The notes: a model not told the origin generated them from the sequence alone. A stretch of 32,858 nt of DNA from JBNKHH01 sp050290245 (GCA_050290245.1 JBNKHH010000061.1:1-32858), one strand, 5' to 3'; shown: positions 1 to 7,592, counted from the first letter of the stretch. Program-made: numbers and translations.

Positions 1-924
1 ACCGACGAGGGCTGGCGCGCGTTGCCGGGACCGATGGCCGAGTTTCCCGACGAATGGGAGCAGGACTATCGCGTCATGGTCACCGCCCTGCGTGATTATC
101 TTGGTAAGACCGGCTTCGGGAAAGTCGTCCTCGGCCTCTCAGGCGGCATTGACAGCGCCATCGTCGCGACGATCGCCGCTGACGCAATCGGGCCAGAGAA
201 CGTCCGCTGCGTCATGCTGCCGTCCGAGTATACGTCTCAGACTTCTCTCGACGATGCCGCTGCTGTCGCCAGGGCTCTTGGCACCCGTCTCGACACCGTC
301 CCCATCTCCGGCGCCCGCGCCGCCGTAACCGAGGCGCTGGAGCCTCTCTTCGCAGGCACCAAGCCAGACCTGACCGAGGAAAACATCCAGTCGCGTCTTC
401 GCGGCGTCATCCTGATGGCGCTGTCGAACAAGTTCGGCGAAATGCTCCTGACCACCGGCAACAAGTCCGAGGTCGCCGTCGGCTATGCGACGATCTACGG
501 CGACATGGCCGGCGGCTATAACCCGATCAAGGATCTCTACAAGATGCGGGTCTTCGAGACCTGCCGCTGGCGCAACGCCAATCACCGAGACTGGATGAAA
601 GGGCCGGAAGGCGAGGTCATCCCGCCCCGCGTCATCGACAAGCCGCCGACGGCCGAACTGCGCGAGGACCAAAAGGACAGCGACAGCCTGCCTGAATACA
701 AGGACCTCGACGTGATCCTCGAAGGTCTGATCGACCACGAGAAATCCGTGGCCGAAATCGTCGAAATGGGCTTTGACCGCGAGACCGTAAAAAAGGTCGA
801 GCGGCTCATCTACCTGGCCGAATACAAGCGCTTCCAGTCCGCGCCTGGTCCACGCCTCACCAAGCGCTCCTTCTGGCTCGACCGCCGCTATCCCATCGTC
901 AACCGCTGGCGCGATCCGTCCTAG
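1..924 (+). CDS. nadE: NAD+ synthase, synthetase domain (5' end cut by window edge)
   Basis: The reading frame is open to base 1, so the N-terminus lies outside the window; a TTG at 22 is only an internal codon. The visible ~307 residues are the PP-loop ATPase domain that adenylates deamido-NAD and amidates it to NAD+, the last step of NAD synthesis in the cytosol. The PP-loop SGGIDSA is near residue 48, the family signature TTGNKSE near 155, followed by the GYNPIKDLYK stretch, and the C-terminus ends with the usual basic RLTKRSFWLDRR segment. Alphaproteobacterial enzymes are normally glutamine-dependent, about 550 residues, with an N-terminal nitrilase-type glutaminase domain; that half would be upstream, which I infer but cannot see. 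A terminator follows. Confidence 0.93.
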   Translation, partial: TDEGWRALPGPMAEFPDEWEQDYRVMVTALRDYLGKTGFGKVVLGLSGGIDSAIVATIAADAIGPENVRCVMLPSEYTSQTSLDDAAAVARALGTRLDTVPISGARAAVTEALEPLFAGTKPDLTEENIQSRLRGVILMALSNKFGEMLLTTGNKSEVAVGYATIYGDMAGGYNPIKDLYKMRVFETCRWRNANHRDWMKGPEGEVIPPRVIDKPPTAELREDQKDSDSLPEYKDLDVILEGLIDHEKSVAEIVEMGFDRETVKKVERLIYLAEYKRFQSAPGPRLTKRSFWLDRRYPIVNRWRDPS

Positions 925-966
925 ACCGGCCCTCTTTCTTCTTGGCCGAAAATATCTTGGGGGTGA

Positions 967-1001
967 GGCGCGTTGCGCCGAGGGGGCAACGCCCCCTTTT
1001 T
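967..1001 (+). terminator. tandem hairpins with T-tract after nadE
   Basis: Two adjacent stem-loops: GGCGC-GTT-GCGCC (967-979), then GGGGGC-AAC-GCCCCC (982-996) followed at once by TTTTT (997-1001). The second is a textbook intrinsic terminator about 60 bases after the nadE stop. Confidence 0.85.
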
Positions 1002-1077
1002 AATAACTGCGGATTTAATGACTGCGGAAAAAAGCGCGTGGTGTTCCGGTTTTCCTACCCGCGCCTGGGTTTCTGCC

Positions 1078-1106
1078 TTGTTGCGCGTGCCGCGACGGCC
1101 TACATC
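1078..1106 (+). promoter_or_regulatory. possible promoter of the S49 peptidase gene (leaderless?)
   Basis: TTGTTG (1078-1083), a 17-base spacer, then TACATC (1101-1106). Each hexamer matches consensus at about three positions. The expected transcription start would be at about 1112-1114, that is at the ATG of the next gene, and there is no Shine-Dalgarno sequence in front of that ATG. If real, the mRNA would be leaderless. Confidence 0.3.
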
Positions 1107-1113
1107 ACCTGCC

Positions 1114-1911
1114 ATGAGGCGCTTTATCCCCTTCGTGAAGACCCCGCCCGTGGTGTCTGTGCTCCGCTTGCACGGCACGATAGCCCCCCGTGCCAATGGC
1201 GCGCTGAACGACGCCGGACTGGCCACGCTGATCCAGAAAGCCTTCACCAAGGGCAAGCCGACTGCCGTCGCGCTGTCGATCAACTCGCCCGGCGGCAGCC
1301 CGTCGCAGTCCTCGCTGATCTCTGCTCGTATCCGCAGACTGGCCGGGGAAAAGGGCGTAAAAGTTCATGCGTTCGTCGAGGATGTGGCGGCCTCGGGCGG
1401 TTATTACATCGCCTGTGCCGCCGATGACATCTACATCGATCACCATTCGATTGTCGGGTCCATCGGCGTGATTTCCGCCGGCTTCGGCCTGGATGGATTC
1501 ATTACCCGCCACGGCATCGAACGGCGCGTCTACACTGCAGGCAAATCGAAAAGCATGCTTGATCCGTTCCGCCCCGAAAAGCCCGAGGACATCAAGCGTC
1601 TGAAAGAACTTCAGGAGCAGATCCACGCCGCTTTCATCGACCATGTCAAGACCAGCCGCGGCGACCGGCTTGCCGAGAACGATGACCTCTTTACGGGCGA
1701 AGTATGGGTGGGAAAGCAGGCTATTCCGACCGGTCTTGTCGATGGCGTCGCCCACCTCGTCCCCAAGATGAAAGAGCTCTACGGCGACAAGGTCGTCCTC
1801 AAACCTTACGCCCAGAAAAAGCCGCTCTGGGGCCGCCTTGGCGCCAGTCTCATGGGCGACGCACTGACCGAGGTGGAAGACCGCGCCGCCTTTGCCCGGT
1901 TCGGGCTTTGA
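1114..1911 (+). CDS. S49 family serine peptidase (SppA/SohB-like)
   Basis: A 265-residue Ser/Lys-dyad protease of the signal-peptide-peptidase group, expected to cut membrane-embedded or membrane-released peptides. The nucleophile is Ser94 in the AASGGYY motif; the general base is probably Lys146 in AGKSKSMLDPF, with a spacing typical of bacterial SppA. The SINSPGGSP oxyanion strand is near residues 56-64. The open frame extends back to 973, but those 47 codons look like non-coding terminator sequence, while ATG 1114 opens with MRRFIPF, typical of the family in this order. No N-terminal membrane anchor is visible, so it resembles the short cytoplasmic-face single-domain form rather than E. 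coli SppA. The next gene starts 4 bases after the stop. Confidence 0.88.
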   Translation: MRRFIPFVKTPPVVSVLRLHGTIAPRANGALNDAGLATLIQKAFTKGKPTAVALSINSPGGSPSQSSLISARIRRLAGEKGVKVHAFVEDVAASGGYYIACAADDIYIDHHSIVGSIGVISAGFGLDGFITRHGIERRVYTAGKSKSMLDPFRPEKPEDIKRLKELQEQIHAAFIDHVKTSRGDRLAENDDLFTGEVWVGKQAIPTGLVDGVAHLVPKMKELYGDKVVLKPYAQKKPLWGRLGASLMGDALTEVEDRAAFARFGL

Positions 1912-1915
1912 CACG

Positions 1916-2080
1916 ATGGTCAAGGTCGTCACGCTTTTTCTGGTCTTCATCATCGTGCTCGCGATATTCGGCAGGCTCAACCTTCTGATACCCAAGAGCC
2001 TGCGCAAGACGGCGCAGAAATGTCCCGACTGCGGCCGTCACCGGATCGGCAAGGGGCCGTGTCCCTGTAAAAAGGCATGA
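1916..2080 (+). CDS. small membrane protein with C-terminal zinc ribbon
   Basis: A 54-residue open frame that fills the gap between the peptidase (stop 4 bases upstream) and the antiporter (start 4 bases downstream). Residues 1-25 form one hydrophobic segment (VVTLFLVFIIVLAIFG) and the C-terminus carries CPDCGRHRIGKGPCPCKK, a CxxC...CxC arrangement resembling half of a zinc ribbon. The N-terminus has no cleavage site, so a membrane-anchored protein with a cytosolic or periplasmic metal-binding tail is likely. I chose ATG 1916 over the upstream ATG 1892, which would overlap the peptidase. No Shine-Dalgarno is obvious, so translation may depend on coupling. Function unknown; an assembly or quality-control role beside the peptidase is only a guess. 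Confidence 0.65.
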   Translation: MVKVVTLFLVFIIVLAIFGRLNLLIPKSLRKTAQKCPDCGRHRIGKGPCPCKKA

Positions 2081-2084
2081 CGGC

Positions 2085-3032
2085 ATGGTCTGGCTGACAG
2101 CGGCTCTCGGGCTGGTAATCCTCCTTCTGGCCGGCGACCTTTTGGTGCGTGGCGCGGTCAATGCATCGCTGCGCCTCGGTGTGCCTGCCCTGATCGTCTC
2201 GCTGACCGTTGTCGCCTTCGGCACCTCGGCCCCGGAACTCTTGATCTCGGTCCAGGCTGTAACCAGCGGAGCTCCGGGGCTTGCACTTGGTAACGTGGTT
2301 GGTTCGAACACTGCGAACATACTGTTGGTTCTGGGCCTGCCTGCCCTCATTTCCCGGCTGCACACGGCCGAATTCGATACCCGCAAGAGCTATGTGATCA
2401 TGCTGGCTGCTTCGCTGGTGTTCATCGCCGTAGCGGCGCTCGGCCCCATCGGCGCGATTCACGGGCTTTTCCTCCTGGCCCTCCTCGCGTTGGTGCTCAT
2501 CTATCAGGCTCGCGTGGCCGTTAACCACAGGCGCGACAATGAGAAAGAGGAGGCTCTCGAAGGTTCCGATCCGGAAATGGCCGGCTGGAAAATCGCAACG
2601 TTCCTGGTGCTTGGTCTGATTGGTCTGCCGCTCGGCGCACACCTCCTCGTCGATGCGGCGGTCGAGATCGCCACCCGTTTCGGCGTCTCGGATAGCGTCA
2701 TCGGTCTGACCCTCGTCGCGCTCGGTACCTCGCTGCCCGAGCTCGCCACGACGGTCATGGCTGCGATCCGCCGGCAGGCCGATGTCGCGCTTGGCAACGT
2801 GATCGGCTCTAACCTGTTCAATCTTCTGGCCATCGTCGGGATCGCCTCTCTCTTCGGCGAAATCCCGGTCGCTCCGCAGTTCCTTCAATTCGATCTGTGG
2901 GTGATGTTCGGCGCCTCGCTTCTTTTGGCGCCCTTCGTCTTTACATCGAAGCTTGATCTCACCCGCCGCTGGGGTTTCGTACTCAGCGCACTATATGTGG
3001 CCTACATAGCAATGGTGGTGCAGCACGGATGA
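2085..3032 (+). CDS. calcium/sodium antiporter (CaCA family, YrbG-like)
   Basis: A 315-residue inner-membrane exchanger with about ten hydrophobic segments. It has the two inverted alpha-repeats that define the Ca2+:cation antiporter superfamily: GTSAPE (46-51) with GNVVGSN (69-75), and GTSLPE (214-219) with GNVIGSN (237-243). The Glu in each GTS-PE motif supplies the ion-binding carboxylate. A charged loop around residues 147-165 separates the halves, as usual. The length matches the bacterial YrbG/CaxA type. It probably exports Ca2+ in exchange for Na+ or H+, but the ion pair cannot be read from sequence. Its stop overlaps the start of the next gene by 4 bases. Confidence 0.9.
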   Translation: MVWLTAALGLVILLLAGDLLVRGAVNASLRLGVPALIVSLTVVAFGTSAPELLISVQAVTSGAPGLALGNVVGSNTANILLVLGLPALISRLHTAEFDTRKSYVIMLAASLVFIAVAALGPIGAIHGLFLLALLALVLIYQARVAVNHRRDNEKEEALEGSDPEMAGWKIATFLVLGLIGLPLGAHLLVDAAVEIATRFGVSDSVIGLTLVALGTSLPELATTVMAAIRRQADVALGNVIGSNLFNLLAIVGIASLFGEIPVAPQFLQFDLWVMFGASLLLAPFVFTSKLDLTRRWGFVLSALYVAYIAMVVQHG

Positions 3033-3814
3033 CGGGACAGGCTTTGGTGACGGGCGCAGCCAGGCGCCTTGGACGTGAGATGGCGCTCTACCTCGCGGGC
3101 CGCGGGCTGGACATCGCCGTGCACTATCACAGTTCGGTGGACGAGGCCGAGGCGACAGCGGCCGACATCCGCGCGCTCGGCGTGAACGCTGCAACTCTTC
3201 AGGCCGACTTGACCGACGAGGCCGACACTCAGGCCTTGGTCGGACGCGCCGCCGAAGCGCTTGGCGGTCCGCTGACAGTTCTGGTCAACTCGGCATCGAT
3301 ATTCGAATACGACTCGATCGAAAGTGCGACCCGGGACAGCTGGGACCGACATATCGAATCCAATCTGCGCGCGCCTTTCGTCCTGACCCAGGCATTTGCC
3401 GCCCAGGCCCCCGAGCCCCCAATCGACGGCGAATATGACGAACCGACTGCCCAGGCCCTGATCGTAAACATGCTCGATCAGCGCGTGAGGAAGCTGACGC
3501 CGCATTTCATGTCTTACACCATTGCCAAGATGGGGTTGTGGGCGCTGACTCGCACGTCGGCTCAGGCCCTGGCGCCCAAGGTGCGTGTCAACGCGATCGG
3601 TCCCGGGCCCACGATGCAGGGCATACGTCAATCCGATGCGCATTTCGAAGGCCAGCGCAAGTCCACGATCATGCGCCGGGGCTCTGACGCCTCGGATGTC
3701 ATCCACGCTCTGGGCTATTTTCTCGAAGCGCCTTCGGTCACCGGCCAGCTGATTTGCACTGACGGAGGGCAGCATCTGGCCTGGGAAACGCCGGACGTAC
3801 AGGGGATAGAATAG
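3029..3814 (+). CDS. SDR oxidoreductase, pteridine reductase-like (FolM/PTR1 type)
   Basis: A 261-residue short-chain dehydrogenase/reductase. The cofactor loop is TGAARRLG (8-15), i.e. the TGxxxRxG form found in pteridine reductases and FolM rather than the classical TGxxxGxG; the Arg favours NADPH. The catalytic pair is Tyr163/Lys167 in MSYTIAK, preceded by a D150-Q pair in the region where pteridine reductases carry their catalytic Asp. I infer reduction of dihydrobiopterin/dihydromonapterin or dihydrofolate; other SDR substrates are not excluded. The start ATG at 3029 overlaps the antiporter stop (ATGA), so translation is coupled. It is the last gene of the left-hand plus-strand group and is followed by the AT-rich gap. 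Confidence 0.78.
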   Translation: MTGQALVTGAARRLGREMALYLAGRGLDIAVHYHSSVDEAEATAADIRALGVNAATLQADLTDEADTQALVGRAAEALGGPLTVLVNSASIFEYDSIESATRDSWDRHIESNLRAPFVLTQAFAAQAPEPPIDGEYDEPTAQALIVNMLDQRVRKLTPHFMSYTIAKMGLWALTRTSAQALAPKVRVNAIGPGPTMQGIRQSDAHFEGQRKSTIMRRGSDASDVIHALGYFLEAPSVTGQLICTDGGQHLAWETPDVQGIE

Positions 3815-4111
3815 GCCGAAATCTGCCGAGTACTCGTTTCGGGAGGTGCGACTTGTGCACGCGGCAGCCGCGCCTTCACCAAATTGTTACGAAAGTTTTA
3901 ATGTTTTCAATATTTTGGCAGACATCTGATAAAAAATCTTTTAAAAACAGCGCATTAAAAAACTGCCCAAAAAACAGGCAATCAATGGAAGCCTGTTGAA
4001 ATCAACGAAAAAATTCGTGCGCCGCAGTCTTATCCAATCAGTTATCCACAGGTTTCGTGGAAAGCTTTCTTCTTGTCTCGGTACAGAGGATTGTGCAGCC
4101 AAAAGAGAATC
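3815..4111. other. AT-rich gap with DnaA box and CtrA-like motif
   Basis: A 297-base gene-free gap whose row 3901-3960 has only 15 G/C of 60, against about 60-70% in neighbouring genes. It contains a perfect DnaA 9-mer TTATCCACA (4042-4050), a weaker copy TTATCCAAT 12 bases before it (4030-4038), and TTAC-N7-TTAA (3887-3901), one base off the CtrA site TTAA-N7-TTAA. Two inverted repeats are present: AACAGGC/GCCTGTT (3973-3979, 3991-3997) and ACGAA-AAAA-TTCGT (4005-4018). The uvrC promoter must lie here, but no single -35/-10 pair stands out. An origin-like or DnaA-regulated role is inference. Confidence 0.5.
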
Positions 4112-5980
4112 ATGAACACTTCGGAAAAGACACCTCCCCAGAAAGGCCATGCAGTTATCCAGTCGTTCCTCAAGACGCTGGAGACCAGTCCCGGTGTGTA
4201 CCGGATGCTGGATGACAAGGGGGCGGTTCTCTACGTTGGAAAGGCGCGCAACCTGAAGGCGCGGGTGTCGTCCTATGCCCGTCCGACGGGCCACAGTCCG
4301 CGGATCGCACGAATGATCCGTGAAACCGCGTCGATGATGTTTCTGACAACGCGGACTGAAACCGAAGCGCTCCTGCTTGAGCAAAACCTGATCAAGCAGC
4401 TAAAGCCTCGCTACAATGTCCTTTTGCGCGACGACAAAAGTTTTCCGAACATTCTGGTTTCCAAGGAACACGCCTTCCCGCAGATCAAGAAGCATCGGGG
4501 AGCAAAAAAAGAAAAGGGTGACTATTATGGTCCCTTCGCAAGCGCCGGTGCCGTCAACCGGACGCTGAATCAGCTGCAAAAAGTATTTCTTCTGCGCAAC
4601 TGTTCTGACGCTACTTTTGACAGCCGCACGCGCCCTTGTCTGCTGTATCAAATCAAACGCTGCGCGGCGCCTTGCGTTGGTTACGTTTCGGAGCGTGAAT
4701 ACGCAGGCTTGGTGAAAGACGCAGAACGATTCCTAAAAGGGCGTAGCACCCACGTTCAGGAAAAACTGGCGACCGACATGCAGGCCGCCTCCGACGCCAT
4801 GGAGTTCGAACGCGCGGCCGCCCTGCGCGACCGGCTGAAGGCGCTGACCTTCGTCCAGGGCTCCCAGAACGTGAATCCCGCTGGCGTGACCGAAGCCGAT
4901 GTGATCGCGCTCCACATGGAAGGAGGACAGGCCTGTGTGCAGGTATTTTTCATCCGCGCCAACCAGAACTGGGGCAACCGCGACTTTTACCCTCGCACGG
5001 GTTCCGGCGCGGAGGCCGCCGAGGTCATGCAGGCCTTTATGGGCCAGTTCTATGACCAGAAGGATCCGCCCCGCATGATCCTTCTTTCGGACGATATCGA
5101 AGATACCGACCTGATGGCCGAGGCTCTGTCCGAAAAAGCTGGCCGTAAGGTCGAAATCCTCGTTCCGCAACGCGGCGAGAAAAAAGAACTCGTCGCCGGA
5201 GCCCTGCGCAACGCCCGTGAAAGCCTTGCCCGCAAGATGTCTGAAACCGCCACACAGGCAAAGCTGATGGCTGGTCTCGCAGAGGCTTTCGATCTCGACG
5301 CTCCGCCCCGCCGGGTCGAGGTCTATGACAACTCTCATATCCAGGGAGCCCATGCAGTCGGTGCGATGATCGTCGCCGGGCCCGAGGGGTTCATCAAGAG
5401 CCAATACCGGAAGTTTAACATCAAGGACAAAGACCTGACGCCGGGCGACGACTTCGGCATGATGAAAGAGGTCCTGACCCGCCGCCTAAAACGCCTTTTG
5501 AAAGAGGACGCCGACCGCCAGGGCGAGACCTGGCCCGATCTTCTGCTGATCGACGGCGGTCAGGGACAGGTCAGCGCAGTCCAGGAAATCCTGGACGAAT
5601 TGGGTCTGCAAGACATTCCCATGGTGGGCGTCGCCAAGGGCGTGGACCGCGACGCGGGCAAGGAGGAATTCCACCGCACCGGCAAGCGCCCCTTCGCGCT
5701 TCGGCGCGGCGATCCTGTACTCTATTTCATCCAGCGCATGCGCGACGAGGCGCACCGCTTTGTCATCGGCACCCACCGGGCCAAACGGTCCAAGGCCATA
5801 GGCGCCACGCCTCTCGACGAAATTCCCGGTGTCGGTGCGACCCGCAAACGCGCACTTCTCGCGCATTTCGGCTCGGCCAAGGCGGTCAGCCGAGCCGATC
5901 TTTCCGACCTGAAGGCAGTTGAAGGGATCTCGGGTACATTGGCGGAAGCGATCTACGACTATTTCCACGATAAGGGGTAG
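4112..5980 (+). CDS. uvrC: UvrABC excinuclease subunit C
   Basis: A 622-residue protein that makes both incisions in nucleotide excision repair after UvrA/UvrB damage loading. Domains in order: GIY-YIG nuclease (~25-105; GVY at 28, YVG at 41); four Cys C164/C176/C184/C188 with the 12-8-4 spacing of the E. coli UvrC iron-sulfur cluster; UVR motif for UvrB (~218-247, MEFERAAALRDRL); RNase H-like nuclease (D406 in VYDNSHIQG, D481 in LLIDGGQGQ, H548 in DEAHRF); tandem HhH (~568-617, IPGVGATRKRALL). All catalytic residues are present. ATG 4112 follows AAAAGAGA; the frame is open to 4073 without a ribosome site. Codons in about 4320-4740 are clearly more AT-rich than the rest of the gene. Confidence 0.97.
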   Translation: MNTSEKTPPQKGHAVIQSFLKTLETSPGVYRMLDDKGAVLYVGKARNLKARVSSYARPTGHSPRIARMIRETASMMFLTTRTETEALLLEQNLIKQLKPRYNVLLRDDKSFPNILVSKEHAFPQIKKHRGAKKEKGDYYGPFASAGAVNRTLNQLQKVFLLRNCSDATFDSRTRPCLLYQIKRCAAPCVGYVSEREYAGLVKDAERFLKGRSTHVQEKLATDMQAASDAMEFERAAALRDRLKALTFVQGSQNVNPAGVTEADVIALHMEGGQACVQVFFIRANQNWGNRDFYPRTGSGAEAAEVMQAFMGQFYDQKDPPRMILLSDDIEDTDLMAEALSEKAGRKVEILVPQRGEKKELVAGALRNARESLARKMSETATQAKLMAGLAEAFDLDAPPRRVEVYDNSHIQGAHAVGAMIVAGPEGFIKSQYRKFNIKDKDLTPGDDFGMMKEVLTRRLKRLLKEDADRQGETWPDLLLIDGGQGQVSAVQEILDELGLQDIPMVGVAKGVDRDAGKEEFHRTGKRPFALRRGDPVLYFIQRMRDEAHRFVIGTHRAKRSKAIGATPLDEIPGVGATRKRALLAHFGSAKAVSRADLSDLKAVEGISGTLAEAIYDYFHDKG

Positions 5981-6241
5981 GCGTGATGGCAGGCGGCTCC
6001 GATTTCGACGCACTGGATAGATAAGACTGAGCGCAGCAGCCAAATGCTCGGGTGCCTTTAGGAGCATTCGACCTCGCCGCTTGACTTGTCCGTGATGCGC
6101 TTTGCGACGCTGTTTGGTCACGGAAGAACACGAGCGTCCTGATCCTTTGCAGCGTTCTCTCTGACGTCCGCGGCCGTCGGTCACGGAGCGCAGGCTGATC
6201 CCCAACTGGCACTTCCCCTTTAATGCGTCGCGCATTACACC
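5981..6241 (+). promoter_or_regulatory. uvrC-pgsA intergenic region with palindromes
   Basis: A 261-base gap without a convincing gene; a minus-strand frame covering 5886-6212 has no recognisable domain. It holds the 7-mer TCACGGA at 6118-6124 and 6181-6187 and its complement TCCGTGA at 6089-6095. Just before pgsA is the palindrome TAATGCG-TCG-CGCATTA (6221-6237). TTTAAT at 6219-6224, a good match to a -10 hexamer, overlaps the palindrome, so the palindrome may be an operator covering the pgsA promoter. No matching -35 is clear. Confidence 0.4.
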
Positions 6242-6910
6242 ATGAACATGACCATGAACCTGCCCAATACCCTGACCATTCTGCGACTTCTGGCGGCGCC
6301 GGGCATCGTTGTGATGTTCCTCTATTTCGCGCGCCCCTGGGCCGATTGGTTCGCGCTCCTGCTGTTTGTCACGGCCGCGATTACCGATTTCTTTGACGGC
6401 TATCTTGCCCGCGCCTGGAAACAGCAGACCAAGTTCGGAGCCATGCTCGACCCAATTGCCGACAAAGCCATGGTCGTTATTGCGTTGCTGGTCATCACTG
6501 GCTACGCGGGCATGAACCCCTGGATACTCCTGCCCGCCACCGTGATCATGTTCCGCGAGGTCTTCGTGTCGGGTCTGCGCGAATTTCTCGGCGACACTGC
6601 CGGGACGCTGGCCGTAACCAAGCTTGCAAAATGGAAGACCACCGCCCAGATGGTCGCGATTGCGGTGCTGTTCGCTACTGGCATCTTTGGGCACATGCTT
6701 CTCGACCGTGTAACGGGCATGGACGAAGCAACCGTTGCCGAGATCCTTGCGGGCGGCGACGATCCTCTGAACTTGCGACTGATCGACATGGCGGCGAGCT
6801 TCACCTGGTGGACCGGAGTGGTCCTTTTGTGGGTCGCGGGCGGTCTGACCCTGATTACCGGCATCGACTACTTCAAGAAAGCAATGCCGCACCTGAGGGA
6901 CGACGCATGA
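6242..6910 (+). CDS. pgsA: CDP-diacylglycerol-glycerol-3-phosphate 3-phosphatidyltransferase
   Basis: A 222-residue inner-membrane enzyme that makes phosphatidylglycerophosphate, the committed step to phosphatidylglycerol and cardiolipin. The CDP-alcohol phosphotransferase signature DxxDGxxAR-x8-GxxxDxxxD is complete: D49, D52, G53, A56, R57, G66, D70, D74. About five or six hydrophobic segments surround it, and the N-terminus has the usual LPNTLTILR. The start is ambiguous, since ATG at 6242, 6248 and 6254 are all in frame and none has a good ribosome site; 6242 is taken as the longest. A loop at residues ~160-180 is slightly longer than in E. coli. The stop overlaps moaD (ATGA). Confidence 0.94.
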   Translation: MNMTMNLPNTLTILRLLAAPGIVVMFLYFARPWADWFALLLFVTAAITDFFDGYLARAWKQQTKFGAMLDPIADKAMVVIALLVITGYAGMNPWILLPATVIMFREVFVSGLREFLGDTAGTLAVTKLAKWKTTAQMVAIAVLFATGIFGHMLLDRVTGMDEATVAEILAGGDDPLNLRLIDMAASFTWWTGVVLLWVAGGLTLITGIDYFKKAMPHLRDDA

Positions 6911-7155
6911 TCGACGTGCTTTATTTTGCCTGGCTGCGGGAGAGGATTGGCGCACCGAAAGAACGTATCGAAACCTCAGCAGCAACAGTTGCCGATCTAG
7001 TCGAGGAACTGAAAGCTCGCTCCGAGGCCCATACGCTCGCCTTCTCGGATATGTCTGCCGTCCGGGTCGCTATCGACCAGGAACTGACCGAGATGACCGC
7101 ACCGCTTTCCGGCGCGCGCGAGGTCGCCTTTTTCCCGCCGATGACCGGCGGATGA
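6907..7155 (+). CDS. moaD: molybdopterin synthase small (sulfur carrier) subunit
   Basis: An 82-residue ubiquitin-like protein that carries the thiocarboxylate used by MoaE to sulfurate cyclic pyranopterin monophosphate. The N-terminus is a typical MoaD strand (MIDVLYFAWLRERIG) and the chain ends in the obligatory Gly-Gly (PPMTGG), which is adenylated and thiolated by MoeB-type activation. Its start overlaps the pgsA stop and its stop overlaps the moaE start, each by 4 bases, so the three genes are translationally coupled. The lipid gene and the cofactor genes share no obvious pathway; the coupling is probably historical. A longer frame reading back into pgsA (to 6631) is an artefact. Confidence 0.92.
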   Translation: MIDVLYFAWLRERIGAPKERIETSAATVADLVEELKARSEAHTLAFSDMSAVRVAIDQELTEMTAPLSGAREVAFFPPMTGG

Positions 7156-7592
7156 TTGTCCGCGTACAATCCCAGCCCTTCGACATGGGCACTGAGGTTC
7201 AGGCTTTTACCGCTGCCGCCGACGGGGCAGGGGCCATCGTAACCTTTTCCGGCCTCGTGCGCGACGAGGGCGGGAGCCTGACTTGCATGGAAATCGAGCA
7301 TTATCCCGGCATGACCGAGAAGGCGCTCGAAAAGATCTGTGCGCAGGCCATGGACCGTTGGTCGCTTGCCGACGCAATGATCATCCATCGCCATGGCCCC
7401 CTTGGTCCGGGCGAGCAGATCATGATGGTGGCCACCGCCGCCCGTCACCGCGCCGAGGCTTTTGCCGCGGCCGAGTTCCTGATGGATTATCTCAAGTCGC
7501 GCGCGCCGTTCTGGAAAAAAGAATTTGGTGCCGACGGAGAGGCCTGGGTTGCCGCCAGGGACGAGGACGAGGACGCATTGTCGCGCTGGTAA
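7152..7592 (+). CDS. moaE: molybdopterin synthase catalytic (large) subunit
   Basis: A 146-residue catalytic subunit that transfers two sulfurs from MoaD thiocarboxylate to cyclic pyranopterin monophosphate. Family landmarks: GAIVTFSGLVRDE (27-39), the HRHGPLGPGE segment (79-88), and the active-site Lys pair K115 and K122 in LKSRAPFWKKE, with the 7-residue spacing of K119/K126 in E. coli MoaE. The length is typical. Start ATG 7152 overlaps moaD. No strong terminator follows. moaA, moaB and moaC are not in this window, so the rest of the pathway is encoded elsewhere. Confidence 0.95.
   Translation: MIVRVQSQPFDMGTEVQAFTAAADGAGAIVTFSGLVRDEGGSLTCMEIEHYPGMTEKALEKICAQAMDRWSLADAMIIHRHGPLGPGEQIMMVATAARHRAEAFAAAEFLMDYLKSRAPFWKKEFGADGEAWVAARDEDEDALSRW

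Noticed and set aside
5886..6212. 108-codon minus-strand frame in the uvrC-pgsA gap as a possible gene
   Set aside because: Ser/Arg-rich with no motif, overlaps the end of uvrC, and has no ribosome site.
5486..6985. 499-codon minus-strand frame across uvrC, the gap and pgsA
   Set aside because: Antisense to two clear genes, with no domain and no ribosome site.
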